The position numbers were made by a program, and so were the translations under genes. DNA of 22,824 nucleotides from an uncultured Clostridia bacterium (GTDB taxonomy: Bacteria; Bacillota; Clostridia; TANB77; CAG-508), in contig CAQPRV010000076.1 in the NCBI GenBank assembly GCA_948857205.1, positions 1 through 22,824 on the forward strand, in the 5' to 3' direction. Under the pieces are notes generated by a model. The model was not told where the DNA came from. It saw only the letters and a program-made list of their open reading frames with translations, and made no database searches. This document shows positions 1-7,595 of this stretch, piece by piece (position 1 is the first letter of the stretch; each line of letters begins with the position of its first letter).

Positions 1-71
1 ATCGCAGAAGAATACATTCATCTATAGGTTATAAAATACCATATGAACTAGAAAATCAAAAAATATGTTAG
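1..71 (+). CDS. IS3-family transposase OrfB, C-terminal end only
   Basis: The frame beginning at base 3 reads RRRIHSSIGYKIPYELENQK and then I, C and a TAG stop at 69-71. The RRIHSSxGYxxPxE block is the hallmark C-terminus of the rve integrase domain in IS3-family OrfB, which joins and cuts the element ends with a DDE active site. The catalytic residues lie upstream of the window, so only the last 23 codons are seen. The stop sits about 60 bases before the apparent right end of the element, as is usual in this family. Its neighbour on the right is a gene remnant lacking its 5' part, consistent with insertion. Confidence 0.85.
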   Translation, partial: RRRIHSSIGYKIPYELENQKIC

Positions 72-133
72 TATAACAAGACACTAACAAAAATATAAAA
101 AAATTCTCAAAAAAAGTGTCCAAAAACTTGACA
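1..133 (+). mobile_element. Right end of an IS3-family insertion sequence
   Basis: After the OrfB stop at 71 there is a short A-rich non-coding tract, and then the stretch around 115-133 (AGTGTCCAAAAACTTGACA). This is a plausible terminal inverted repeat ending in CA. Its reverse complement carries GGACA about 12 bases in from the tip, as does the left end of the IS3 piece at the other window edge, but the two ends do not align well over their length. The exact end and any target duplication cannot be fixed without the other end of this copy. Confidence 0.6.
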
Positions 134-369
134 TAGATCCAGATGGTAGTAAAAATAAAATTGCTTATTATACATATAAAGACTTTATGAAATTAGAGAA
201 GGAGAAACAATTAGAATTTGTAGGAAACTTTTATAATGCAGAAATTATAGGAAAAAAAGAAAACGAATTTGGAATTGAAGATGTAAATAAAGATTTTTTA
301 CATTTATGTAATTTTAACTATTTAAGAGATAATAAAGAAATAGAAGATAAGGAGGAAGATAGTTTATGA
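134..369 (+). pseudogene. 5'-truncated remnant of a mobile-region gene, cut by the IS3 element
   Basis: An open frame enters from the IS end (about base 121, reading QKLDIDPDGSKNKIAYYTYK) and continues to a TGA at 367-369. The first ATG in the frame is at 187, but nothing like a ribosome binding site precedes it and sensible coding sequence continues upstream, so 187 is not the natural start. The true N-terminus lies on the far side of the IS. About 78 residues remain, charged and ending in an acidic tail. Codons in the tail (KEE) spell AAGGAGG, the ribosome binding site for the next gene, whose ATG overlaps this TGA. I do not recognise the family. Confidence 0.6.
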
Positions 370-1262
370 AAAAGAGTAATTACAGAAATGGCAATGAAAC
401 TATAATAAATTACTATAATAAAATAACTGCTAAATTAGATTCGTATGGATTAGAAAGTTTAAATATAATAAGAACAGAAACTTTATTATTTATTGATAAG
501 GATATTGAGCATTTTACAATAGATGTAACTGTACCTAATAAGCTATCTGATATGGACGTAGAAAAATTTTATGAGATTATAGAACAACAAATATTACCAG
601 AATATATGAAAGATTTCTATAACACAGTAGATTTTAAAGTTAGATTACTTGATGAGAGTGGTAAATCTCCAAAAATAGAGAGAATATTTAAAAATAAGCA
701 AATGCAAGAAGATAAATTTTATAAATATGATGGAACTGATATTTTTCCAAAAAAAATAAAGTCATATGATGGATATATTTTTACCAAAGTAAATGATGGA
801 ATATATGAGAACGCTTTTTTACCAGTATATATGAATGAAAGAGGAGATTCGTGTGTAATTACAGATATTGAAAAATATGAAGTAGTAGAAAATAGTAGCG
901 AAAATACAAAAATTCAAATGCAGGATTATAAATATATAATCAAATGTGATTTAGATAATCATAATCATATATATCAAAACCAATATTTATTAGTAGAAGA
1001 CTATAAAATTCAATCTAATTTAGATGTAGACTTAATAGGCGACTGCTGTTTTAATTGTGATTTTGAAATATTAGATCCAAAATTAGTTGCAAAAGTACAA
1101 TCATTAGATGATGTAAAAAAGTTTTGTGAATCAAATAAAATTGATATAACAAAAAATTTAGATAAAGAAGGTAATTTAATTGTAGGAGCTTCAAAAGATA
1201 TGATTATTGCTAGTGATTTGAACAGATATGATAGAGAACAAGAAATAAAAAAAGAACTGTAA
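366..1262 (+). CDS. Hypothetical protein, 298 aa, cysteine and histidine cluster
   Basis: I do not recognise this family. The ATG overlaps the TGA of the preceding remnant (ATGA) and is served by AAGGAGG inside that gene, so the two were translationally coupled. The protein is soluble and acidic, with no signal peptide or membrane segment. Residues 50-75 and 130-160 look like mixed alpha/beta domains. The third quarter has C194, H199 and H201, followed by C227, C228 and C231 (sequence GDCCFNC), a spacing that could bind a metal, although no named zinc motif fits. It is the first complete gene of the acidic operon. Coding potential is secure; function is unknown. Confidence 0.8.
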   Translation: MKKSNYRNGNETIINYYNKITAKLDSYGLESLNIIRTETLLFIDKDIEHFTIDVTVPNKLSDMDVEKFYEIIEQQILPEYMKDFYNTVDFKVRLLDESGKSPKIERIFKNKQMQEDKFYKYDGTDIFPKKIKSYDGYIFTKVNDGIYENAFLPVYMNERGDSCVITDIEKYEVVENSSENTKIQMQDYKYIIKCDLDNHNHIYQNQYLLVEDYKIQSNLDVDLIGDCCFNCDFEILDPKLVAKVQSLDDVKKFCESNKIDITKNLDKEGNLIVGASKDMIIASDLNRYDREQEIKKEL

Positions 1263-1293
1263 ATGAAAGATAGGATAAGGTGGAATAGAAAAT

Positions 1294-2052
1294 ATGAAAA
1301 ATGAATTTAGATTTTATATATATGATTTTTTAATAGGTTCTCATATTTTAACAATAGATACGGAGAAAAATAGAAGTAGGATAGACTGTCTAAATATTTA
1401 TGGACAATGTTACTCGTTTGGAGAAAAATGGGATAAAATAACAAAAGCTACCATAAATAGAGCTTTAAATAGGACTGGTTATTGTTATGATGATTATATT
1501 AAAGAACATTTTACAGATCAAGGAAGAGATTTAGAAAAGAAGATTCTATTTAAGTCAAATGATTATAATGAATGTATAAAATTTATAGCTGATTTTGGAG
1601 TAAAAAATTCAAGCCTTGTAAGTCCAGATAAAAAAGAATCATACAAATTGTATCATAAAAGTTATTTAGATATTCCAGAAAATAAGATTGGCGAAATTTT
1701 AGAAGATGGAACAGTAAAAAAAGAATATTATCAAGAAGGGTATATTTATAAAAGTATTTGTAATTTTTATAGACAAGATGGAATCTGTTATATTTCAGAA
1801 GGACAAGCAGACAAAATAAACAAGAAAAGCAAACCAGGAGAAGACTATGAAACATATCAAACAATATATGAAAAAGTAAAAGAAGCTTATGAAAAGTCAG
1901 GCGTAGATGAAAAAAAATATAAGCTTAAAGATTTTGTAGCAACTATATTTAATGACTTAAATTGGCAATCTGTTGAAACATTGACAATGGATTCAATTGA
2001 CGCATTAGACAATGAATATTTTTTAGATGAAGAAGAATCAGAAAGTATATAA
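1294..2052 (+). CDS. Hypothetical protein, 252 aa
   Basis: No family recognised. The ATG at 1294 follows an AAGGTGG-like site with about nine bases of spacing and lies 31 bases after the previous stop. The protein is soluble. Its N-terminal half carries several cysteines (in DCLNIYGQCY and GYCYDDY), the middle repeats YQEGYIYK and YRQDGICYI, and a lysine/glutamate-rich helical stretch covers about residues 170-215. The C-terminus ends in an acidic tail (DEEESESI), a trait shared with most proteins of this operon. An antisense frame inside it has no start signal. The function cannot be inferred beyond its setting in a mobile-element-like gene series. Confidence 0.8.
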   Translation: MKNEFRFYIYDFLIGSHILTIDTEKNRSRIDCLNIYGQCYSFGEKWDKITKATINRALNRTGYCYDDYIKEHFTDQGRDLEKKILFKSNDYNECIKFIADFGVKNSSLVSPDKKESYKLYHKSYLDIPENKIGEILEDGTVKKEYYQEGYIYKSICNFYRQDGICYISEGQADKINKKSKPGEDYETYQTIYEKVKEAYEKSGVDEKKYKLKDFVATIFNDLNWQSVETLTMDSIDALDNEYFLDEEESESI

Positions 2053-2066
2053 AAAGGGAGGATATT

Positions 2067-2288
2067 ATGGAAAAAGAAACTAATGAAAAAAATTTAAAAG
2101 AAAGAATACAAGACTGTTTATTTGTATTGGATTTTGATACGCAAAGAATGAGTACAGGTGGAAGTCAAGCTTATAGAGAATTAAGAAATATAGTTATTGA
2201 CTTATATAACGATAATGTAAAAATGATTGAAAAAGTTAAAAACTATGAATTAGAAAAATCTCAAAATGAGGAGGATAAACAAATATGA
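2067..2288 (+). CDS. Small hypothetical protein, 73 aa, helical
   Basis: A 73-residue protein with a strong GGGAGG site 8 bases before the ATG at 2067. Nearly all of it looks helical and highly charged (runs of E, K, N and D), with a short TGGSQAYRELRN segment around residues 30-42. No membrane segment or recognisable motif is present. The C-terminal codons NEED carry GAGGAGG, which serves the next gene, whose ATG overlaps this TGA by four bases. The two proteins are therefore probably made in fixed ratio and may be partners. The family is unknown. Confidence 0.75.
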   Translation: MEKETNEKNLKERIQDCLFVLDFDTQRMSTGGSQAYRELRNIVIDLYNDNVKMIEKVKNYELEKSQNEEDKQI

Positions 2289-3073
2289 GCTACGAAATAG
2301 TAAAAAGCATAGTAATAAAAAAAGATAGAGTTTTTTCACGAATGGATAGTAATAATGTATATCCAAAAGACTTTATAAGTATGGAAAATCCTGGACTAAC
2401 AAGAATTTATAATGAAAAAGGACTAATGGGGTTATATGTTTCTTTAGTAGAAGGTGGCTTAAGTGGATATTTACATTTTCAAAAAGGTGGAAACAAATTA
2501 GTTAAACAGCTTGAACGTATTACTGATAGTCTATTTGAAGATAAACAATACAGAAATATGAAAAATGAAGCTGATAAATTAGAATATAAATTATGGGATT
2601 TTAAAGAAGAAAATGAAGAAAAAAAACAATGTAAGCAAGAATATGATAAATATAGTGAAAAATTACATAACTATGTTGATTTAAAAGTACGAGAGTTTTT
2701 TAATCCTAAATTAAAAGTACCTGATTCTATAAAAAGAGAACTAGATAATGTATTAGAAATGTATGAAGAAAACTTAGAAAATGATGAAGAAGATATTTTT
2801 TCAGGAACAGAAGAAAGTTATGCAAATGAAATGTTAAATCAAGATATTTTCAATGTTTTAAATAGAGATAATGTAGAAAAAATAATGGCATTAAATAATA
2901 ATATGTTTACTTTATTAAATATAGATTTTAGAAACAAAAGTTATGAGCAAATAGTTGAGCAAATAACAGATAAATTATATGAAAAATTTGTAAATTGTAT
3001 AAATATTCTTGATGAAATAATAGAAGTCAAAGAAAACGAAAAAGATGAAATTAGTGAAGCTTTGACAGTATAA
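2285..3073 (+). CDS. Hypothetical protein, 262 aa, coiled-coil-rich
   Basis: No family recognised. The start overlaps the previous stop (ATGA), and the ribosome binding site is embedded in the upstream gene. Residues 1-75 look like a compact N-terminal domain with a glycine-rich stretch (NEKGLMGLYVSLVEGGLSGY). Residues 75-130 are strongly helical and charged, probably a coiled coil, and the rest is helical with acidic runs (residues ~160-175). No signal peptide or membrane segment is seen. Its stop TAA is overlapped by an ATG (TAATG) that opens only a ten-codon frame. Confidence 0.8.
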   Translation: MSYEIVKSIVIKKDRVFSRMDSNNVYPKDFISMENPGLTRIYNEKGLMGLYVSLVEGGLSGYLHFQKGGNKLVKQLERITDSLFEDKQYRNMKNEADKLEYKLWDFKEENEEKKQCKQEYDKYSEKLHNYVDLKVREFFNPKLKVPDSIKRELDNVLEMYEENLENDEEDIFSGTEESYANEMLNQDIFNVLNRDNVEKIMALNNNMFTLLNIDFRNKSYEQIVEQITDKLYEKFVNCINILDEIIEVKENEKDEISEALTV

Positions 3074-3124
3074 TGGAGGTAATTGAAAATTATCACGATA
3101 CCTAATCAGAAAGGAGATTCACAA

Positions 3125-3607
3125 ATGAATATTAAATTTTATAAGCAATTACTAGATGAATTATTAGAAGTAAACCAAATTACCGATATTACAGAGGAAC
3201 AAAAAGAAAAATTTTTTGAAAAATATGATCTTTTAACAAAAGACGTTTTTCATTATTATGAATTGACTTTAAATTCTCAAAATCAATCAGGAATTATATT
3301 TCTAAAAGAAAAATATCCTAATAACTTTATTATCTCTGAATTATTGGATTCAAAGATAAAATATATTGATTTAAGAATGAAAGAATATGAAGATAGATAT
3401 TGGGGATTATGTGGTGTATTTACAGCATTTTATGGAGTAGATAATAATGATATAAAACAAGAAATTGAAGCAATGACAGATAAGGAAAGAAGAAGTAAGT
3501 TTGTCGAAAAAAATTACAAACAAATAGAAGATTGTGAAGAAAAGTATTTAAAATTGGTTAATGAATATAGGCAAAAACTTTATGAGAAACAAGAAAGTGA
3601 AATATAG
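3125..3607 (+). CDS. Hypothetical protein, 160 aa
   Basis: I chose the ATG at 3125 because AAGGAG lies 8 bases upstream. The frame is also open back to a TTG at 3083, but a GGAGGT only two bases before that TTG is too close to work. The protein (MNIKFYKQLLDELLEVNQIT...) is helical and charged, with no membrane segment. A central block, YWGLCGVFTAFYGVDNND (about residues 96-113), is the most conserved-looking part. No family is recognised. It is the last gene before the regulatory gap and the XRE repressor. Confidence 0.75.
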   Translation: MNIKFYKQLLDELLEVNQITDITEEQKEKFFEKYDLLTKDVFHYYELTLNSQNQSGIIFLKEKYPNNFIISELLDSKIKYIDLRMKEYEDRYWGLCGVFTAFYGVDNNDIKQEIEAMTDKERRSKFVEKNYKQIEDCEEKYLKLVNEYRQKLYEKQESEI

Positions 3608-3701
3608 CAATAACTATTAGCGAGCATTTATGGCTAACAGATTATTAAAAAATTTGTCGAAAAATAATATACTGTTATTAAATATAAGAAAGGTTGATAT
3701 T

Positions 3702-4058
3702 ATGGAAGTAACAGTAAATTATGAGAAAGTAGGTAATAAAATACGAGAAAGAAGAAACTTTTTGAAAATAACGCAGGAAAATTTAGCGAATGATATTAAT
3801 GTATCAGCTTCTTTTATATCAGACATAGAAAATGGCAGAAGAAAAATGAGTTTAGAAACAATAATAAAAATATCTATTGTTTTAAAGACAAGTTTAGATT
3901 ATTTTGTATTAGACAATGTTAAAGATGTAAAGATAAAGAATGAAACTAAATTTGAAGAGTTAAAAAATATCTTAGGAACAGTTGATGAAAAAGGAGAAGC
4001 TGTATTTTTAGATTTTGCAATAAATTCAGCTAAGTTTTTATCAAATAAATATAAATAG
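3702..4058 (+). CDS. XRE-family transcriptional regulator (phage-repressor type)
   Basis: The protein of 118 aa has a Cro/CI-type helix-turn-helix at about residues 10-64: KVGNKIRERRNFLKITQENL, then the turn and recognition helix around VSASFISDIENGRRKMS, and the closing helices ending in TSLDYFV. It is a dimeric DNA-binding repressor or activator by family. The ATG at 3702 has AAGAAAGG 8 bases upstream; an in-frame ATG at 3630 lacks a good site and adds 24 residues absent from the family. The C-terminal half (residues 70-118) is helical and probably for dimerisation, with no peptidase-type CI C-domain. A 10-bp inverted repeat just after its stop is the best candidate operator, so it likely controls the operon beginning at 4196. 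Confidence 0.88.
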   Translation: MEVTVNYEKVGNKIRERRNFLKITQENLANDINVSASFISDIENGRRKMSLETIIKISIVLKTSLDYFVLDNVKDVKIKNETKFEELKNILGTVDEKGEAVFLDFAINSAKFLSNKYK

Positions 4059-4064
4059 ACATAA

Positions 4065-4089
4065 AATTTTGCAAAAACATTGCAAAATT
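4065..4089. promoter_or_regulatory. 10-bp inverted repeat, candidate operator of the XRE repressor
   Basis: AATTTTGCAA (4065-4074) and TTGCAAAATT (4080-4089) are perfect inverted arms around a 5-base centre. The centre-to-centre spacing of about 15 bases (one and a half helical turns) is compatible with a dimeric HTH repressor. The site lies between the XRE gene and the long operon it precedes. A poor -35-like TTGCAA lies in the right arm. Binding is inference. Confidence 0.5.
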
Positions 4090-4141
4090 ATGCAGTATAC
4101 AATAAGTTTTTTAAGTGTTAATATTATATTATGAAGAAATT

Positions 4142-4173
4142 AGAGAAAGGGAAATAATCCTTTTCTCTTTTTT
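4142..4173 (+). terminator. Intrinsic terminator or attenuator before the SpoVG-like gene
   Basis: The arms 4142-4151 (AGAGAAAGGG) and 4159-4168 (CCTTTTCTCT) pair over 10 bp with one G-U pair and a 7-base loop, followed by five T. It lies only 23 bases before the ATG at 4196, leaving no room for a promoter after it, so transcripts of the next gene must cross it. It may end the XRE message and also act as an attenuator for the operon. Confidence 0.65.
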
Positions 4174-4195
4174 ATTAATTTTAGGAGGTAAAAGT

Positions 4196-4816
4196 ATGAG
4201 TATTCAAGTAAAGTCATTAGGGCTAGTAAAAAATGAAGAAATAGAAATAAAGGCAATTGCTTCATTAGAGGTTGAAGGAATGAGAATTGACGGAATAAGG
4301 GTTAATGAAAGTGAAAATGGTAATTTGTATTTGCAATTTCCAGAAAGAAAATTTAAGAAAAGGTCTACTGATGAATTAATTACAACTAGATTAATGTTTG
4401 CAGATAATGATGTATTTAAGAAAATTAGCGATACGCTAATTAACGCTTATAAAGAGAAAAAAGAAAAAGGCGAATTTGAAGTTGCTGATATAGAAGTAGA
4501 TAATAAAAAAGGTGTAACTGTAACACAAGCAAATCCTTTAAATGATCAATCAAAAAAGACAAAAGCTATGGTGGGCTTAGAAACTAATGGAATCTATTTG
4601 AAAGATATTAGATTAAATGAAAGTAATGATGGAAAATTATATTTACAATTTCCTAATCGAAAAACAAAAGATGATGAATATAAAGATATGTTCTATCCTA
4701 CAAATTCTGAATTAAGACAACAATTAACAGAGCAAGCTATAAATATGTATCAAGAAAAGTTAATTGCAAAAGAATTTGATGAATCTGCAAAAGAAACAGA
4801 AGAAAATGAATTATAG
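4196..4816 (+). CDS. Tandem SpoVG-domain protein
   Basis: The 206-aa protein holds two copies of a SpoVG-like fold. Copy 1 spans about residues 8-88 (KAIASLEVEG ... DGIRVNESENGNLYLQFPER). Copy 2 spans about residues 118-195 (KAMVGLETNGIYLKDIRLNE ... KLYLQFPNRK, then the DxEYKDMFYPTNSELRQQL segment that matches the DGEFRDxxHPINSxTRxxI part of SpoVG). Classical SpoVG is a single domain of about 95 aa that binds nucleic acid. Copy 2 keeps the P-T-N-S turn while copy 1 has lost it, suggesting divergence after duplication. The start at 4196 follows AGGAGG; the longer frame from 4115 runs through the terminator and is rejected. SpoVG-like proteins are common in phage and integrative-element operons, often near replication functions. 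Confidence 0.82.
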   Translation: MSIQVKSLGLVKNEEIEIKAIASLEVEGMRIDGIRVNESENGNLYLQFPERKFKKRSTDELITTRLMFADNDVFKKISDTLINAYKEKKEKGEFEVADIEVDNKKGVTVTQANPLNDQSKKTKAMVGLETNGIYLKDIRLNESNDGKLYLQFPNRKTKDDEYKDMFYPTNSELRQQLTEQAINMYQEKLIAKEFDESAKETEENEL

Positions 4817-4821
4817 GATAA

Positions 4822-4846
4822 ATAATAATTTGGAGGAAATTATTAT
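4822..4846 (+). promoter_or_regulatory. Inverted repeat with the ribosome binding site as its loop
   Basis: ATAATAATTT (4822-4831) and AAATTATTAT (4837-4846) are perfect 10-bp inverted arms. The five-base loop is exactly GGAGG, and the right arm ends directly before the ATG at 4847. In the RNA this would be an A-U-only hairpin that displays the Shine-Dalgarno sequence at its tip. Confidence 0.6.
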
Positions 4847-5908
4847 ATGAAAAATAAAGGATATTCAAAAGAATTAGAAGAGAGAATATATAATGATGAA
4901 GAAGAATTTGAGTATATATCGAAAGCTATGTTTGGTTTAAATAAATATGTGTATACATTTAAAACAAGAGAAGATTATGATAAAGCATATAAAATATTAG
5001 AATCACAAGGAAATATAATAGAAACCTTTGTAAATAATGCGTATGGATTTGAATTTTGGGAATATAAAGATTTTTCTATAAAAGATGAAGAAAATATAGA
5101 AAATGAAGAACATACCACTAATAGAAAAGTTTTATTTAATTTTTCAAAGGATAATATTCGAGAAATGTATACATATATTCATCAAGAAGGAAAAAATATT
5201 TATGATGGTTTAGCTTATTTATATTCTATATGCACAACTGATGAAGAATTGAACAAATATATAATGACTAAAATTAATTATGATACCAATAATAATGCTT
5301 TGAATAGTGAAAAATTATATGCAATGCAAATAATTGCTAGAAACAATTTTGAAAACAAATATAAAGAATTATTAGGCGAGTATACTATGTTTACAGTTGA
5401 CAAGGCTTCTCTTGAACTAGAGGAAGAAACAATTCAAAAATATCCTCAATTAAATTATGATAAAGAAGCAAAAACATTTGAATTAGAAGTAGATGAGGAT
5501 AAAATAGATAATTTTTTTATTACATACAGATGTTATCCAAAAAATGTTATAAAACAATTAGAAAATAAATTATTCAATGAATATGGAATACCAGTAACAA
5601 TTGGAGATGAAAATATAGAACAGATTCAAAAGGAAATGGGAGAATTAGGAGTTTCTATATATCTAAAATATTATGATTGGTATATAGAAAATGGCTTATA
5701 TGAACATACAGAATATATAGATTCATTTTGTTATGGGAAGATTGAAGAAATTAAAGATTATTTAGATGAAGTTATTAATTTTACAGAAAATAGTGATGAA
5801 ATAAGTAAAGAAAATAAAATAGGAATAATAAACCAGGCAAAAGAATTTAAAAGTAAACTAGATGAGTATGAGAGAACAAAAGAGGAAGAAGTGGAAATAA
5901 ATGAATAA
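4847..5908 (+). CDS. Hypothetical acidic protein, 353 aa
   Basis: No family recognised. The start is set by GGAGG in the loop of a hairpin that ends at the ATG. The protein is soluble, with two mixed regions. Residues ~25-80 read like a small alpha/beta domain with an aromatic end (NAYGFEFWEYKDF). Residues ~90-180 are helical, including GLAYLYSICTTDEEL. A third part, about 185-290, ends in YLKYYDWYIENG. The tail (TKEEEVEINE) is acidic and carries AGAGGAAGAAG, the ribosome binding site for the next gene, whose ATG lies inside this one (8-base overlap). It is probably expressed as one unit with the following proteins. Confidence 0.8.
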   Translation: MKNKGYSKELEERIYNDEEEFEYISKAMFGLNKYVYTFKTREDYDKAYKILESQGNIIETFVNNAYGFEFWEYKDFSIKDEENIENEEHTTNRKVLFNFSKDNIREMYTYIHQEGKNIYDGLAYLYSICTTDEELNKYIMTKINYDTNNNALNSEKLYAMQIIARNNFENKYKELLGEYTMFTVDKASLELEEETIQKYPQLNYDKEAKTFELEVDEDKIDNFFITYRCYPKNVIKQLENKLFNEYGIPVTIGDENIEQIQKEMGELGVSIYLKYYDWYIENGLYEHTEYIDSFCYGKIEEIKDYLDEVINFTENSDEISKENKIGIINQAKEFKSKLDEYERTKEEEVEINE

Positions 5909-7151
5909 TGAAGAGAAAATATTAGAAGTAATTGAAGACAAAGAATTTATAAAAGAATTAAATATAAGTGAAGAAGATATTTTTAAAGCAATAAAAATGG
6001 CAATAGAAGAATGTGATGAGTTGCAGAAATTAATAAATGAAGAAAAAATAAAAGGTACTACGTTTAAAGACTTATATGAAAAATTAAGAGGACATAATGG
6101 AGAATTTGATAATCGTGGAGTTTATTCACACAATTATTTTGATTTAAACTATAAATCTTTATTAGTTACAATTACAGAAGATTCTCAAAATAATCAATAT
6201 AAAATTGATAGAAGTGATGTATATATTTATCCTAATAATATAAGTGAAGTTTCAGCAGATGAATTATTTATATTGAATCTTAAAGAAACTATAAAAATAG
6301 ACCAATTCATTCAATATATTAATGAAGATATTGGAAAAATATTATTAAAAGATTATTATAGTGAAGTTAAAGATGTAAATAATACTTATATGATTGTTTA
6401 TGCTTTAGAAGCAGGGAATGATTTTGGACTTAAATATATAAGAAAAGGTAAATTGAATGAAGAAAATTTACAAAAGGTTTTGGCTGAAGGCAAAGATATG
6501 ATTAATGATGGAACAGATTGTTCAAAATTTAAAATAGCCATATTTAATAGTGAAAATAGTCAATTTATATGTTCGTACTCTCTTGACTTAAATAATTTAG
6601 AAAAAAGTTACAATTTACAAACTGTATGTAAAGGAATAGAATTAATTAATTTGCTAGATTCATATAATTCAATACTAAGAAGAACGAATCTTGAAAAGTT
6701 ATGTAATAATGAAATTTTAGGAATATGTGAAAGAAACGATTATAAAAGTATAGATTATATACCAAATATAGAACAATTTACTAAAATAAATTCTAATAAA
6801 AGGATTAATGAAAAAGAAATATTTTTTGAAGATGGTATTTTAATTGAAAATGGAGTTATAAATGCACTAACAACTTTAGACGCAGGTCAGATAGAAAAAA
6901 ACTTTGGATTAAAAGAATTAAATTATGATGAAGACTATTATGACGCTTATTTGAATTATGATAGTAAAAATGATAGTTGCGAAATGACAATTGTAGCTGT
7001 TACTGATGATGATAGACAGTATTATATATATTTACCTAAATCAGAGGAAAAAGAAATGTTAAAGAAATCATTAGAAGAGTATGTAAAAACTATTGAAGGA
7101 AAAAGTATACAAGATTTATTAGCAAAAGAAGAGGAGTTGGAACAAGAATGA
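5901..7151 (+). CDS. Hypothetical acidic protein, 416 aa
   Basis: The largest protein of the mobile-like operon, of unrecognised family. Its start overlaps the previous gene by 8 bases. The first 60 residues are helical (KEFIKELNISEEDIFKAIKM). Next comes a domain with beta-rich stretches (LLVTITEDSQ, YKIDRSDVYIYP), a central part around residues 155-225 (NTYMIVYALEAGNDFGLKYI) and a C-terminal part that again looks beta-rich (YYIYLPKSEE). No membrane segments or known catalytic motif can be seen. The C-terminal codons EEEL contain GAGGAG, which serves the next gene, whose ATG overlaps this TGA. Confidence 0.8.
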   Translation: MNNEEKILEVIEDKEFIKELNISEEDIFKAIKMAIEECDELQKLINEEKIKGTTFKDLYEKLRGHNGEFDNRGVYSHNYFDLNYKSLLVTITEDSQNNQYKIDRSDVYIYPNNISEVSADELFILNLKETIKIDQFIQYINEDIGKILLKDYYSEVKDVNNTYMIVYALEAGNDFGLKYIRKGKLNEENLQKVLAEGKDMINDGTDCSKFKIAIFNSENSQFICSYSLDLNNLEKSYNLQTVCKGIELINLLDSYNSILRRTNLEKLCNNEILGICERNDYKSIDYIPNIEQFTKINSNKRINEKEIFFEDGILIENGVINALTTLDAGQIEKNFGLKELNYDEDYYDAYLNYDSKNDSCEMTIVAVTDDDRQYYIYLPKSEEKEMLKKSLEEYVKTIEGKSIQDLLAKEEELEQE

Positions 7152-7585
7152 CAGCAAAAGTAAAAAATAAAAAATTTAGTGGAATCAATATTCAAATATT
7201 AAAAGTATGTAATTATAATTTAGATGAAATAGATAGTTTTATAGAACAACTTAAAGATTTTAGAAATGAAATAAAACAAAAAGATGTATTGAGTAAATAT
7301 GAAAAAATAACTGATACACAAACATTAATAGATGAACTAAATAAGCTTAATGAATATGATTTAGATACACTTGAAAATATTGCTTATAGAATTGAAATGG
7401 ATAACAGATATTATAATTCTGATTTAAGAGATTGCTTATTGGAAGATATAGAAACAATAAAATTTAATAATCTTGAAAAAACATCAAGATTTAATGTGAT
7501 TCTGGACGAACTAATTCAACAAGTCGAAGGTATTGCATTTGATTATGATATTAAACTAGAAGAAAAAGAAGAAATTGAACAATAG
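7148..7585 (+). CDS. Hypothetical acidic protein, 145 aa
   Basis: It starts on the ATGA overlap with the preceding gene and uses that gene's embedded GAGGAG. The 145 residues are predominantly helical with regularly placed leucine, isoleucine and charged residues (about 20-75), compatible with a coiled coil or helical bundle. The short basic N-terminus (TAKVKNKKF) contrasts with an acidic tail (EEKEEIEQ). There is no membrane segment or motif I can name. The strict coupling on both sides suggests it works with its neighbours. Confidence 0.75.
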   Translation: MTAKVKNKKFSGINIQILKVCNYNLDEIDSFIEQLKDFRNEIKQKDVLSKYEKITDTQTLIDELNKLNEYDLDTLENIAYRIEMDNRYYNSDLRDCLLEDIETIKFNNLEKTSRFNVILDELIQQVEGIAFDYDIKLEEKEEIEQ

Positions 7586-7595
7586 GGAGATACAA

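Noticed and set aside
187..369. Free-standing 60-aa gene starting at 187
   Set aside because: No ribosome binding site, and sensible coding sequence continues upstream into the IS junction, so it is the tail of a truncated gene.
3072..3104. Ten-codon leader peptide (MEVIENYHDT) overlapping the stop of the preceding gene
   Set aside because: The TAATG overlap is suggestive, but there is no own ribosome binding site, no regulatory codon pattern and no adjacent attenuator hairpin.
3630..3701. N-terminal extension of the XRE protein from an ATG at 3630
   Set aside because: The 24 extra residues lack a ribosome binding site and precede the normal family start. The ATG at 3702 has well-spaced AAGAAAGG.
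4115..4195. Longer N-terminus for the SpoVG-like protein from an ATG at 4115
   Set aside because: The extra 27 codons run through a strong terminator hairpin and have no ribosome binding site. SpoVG homology begins only after the ATG at 4196, which has AGGAGG.
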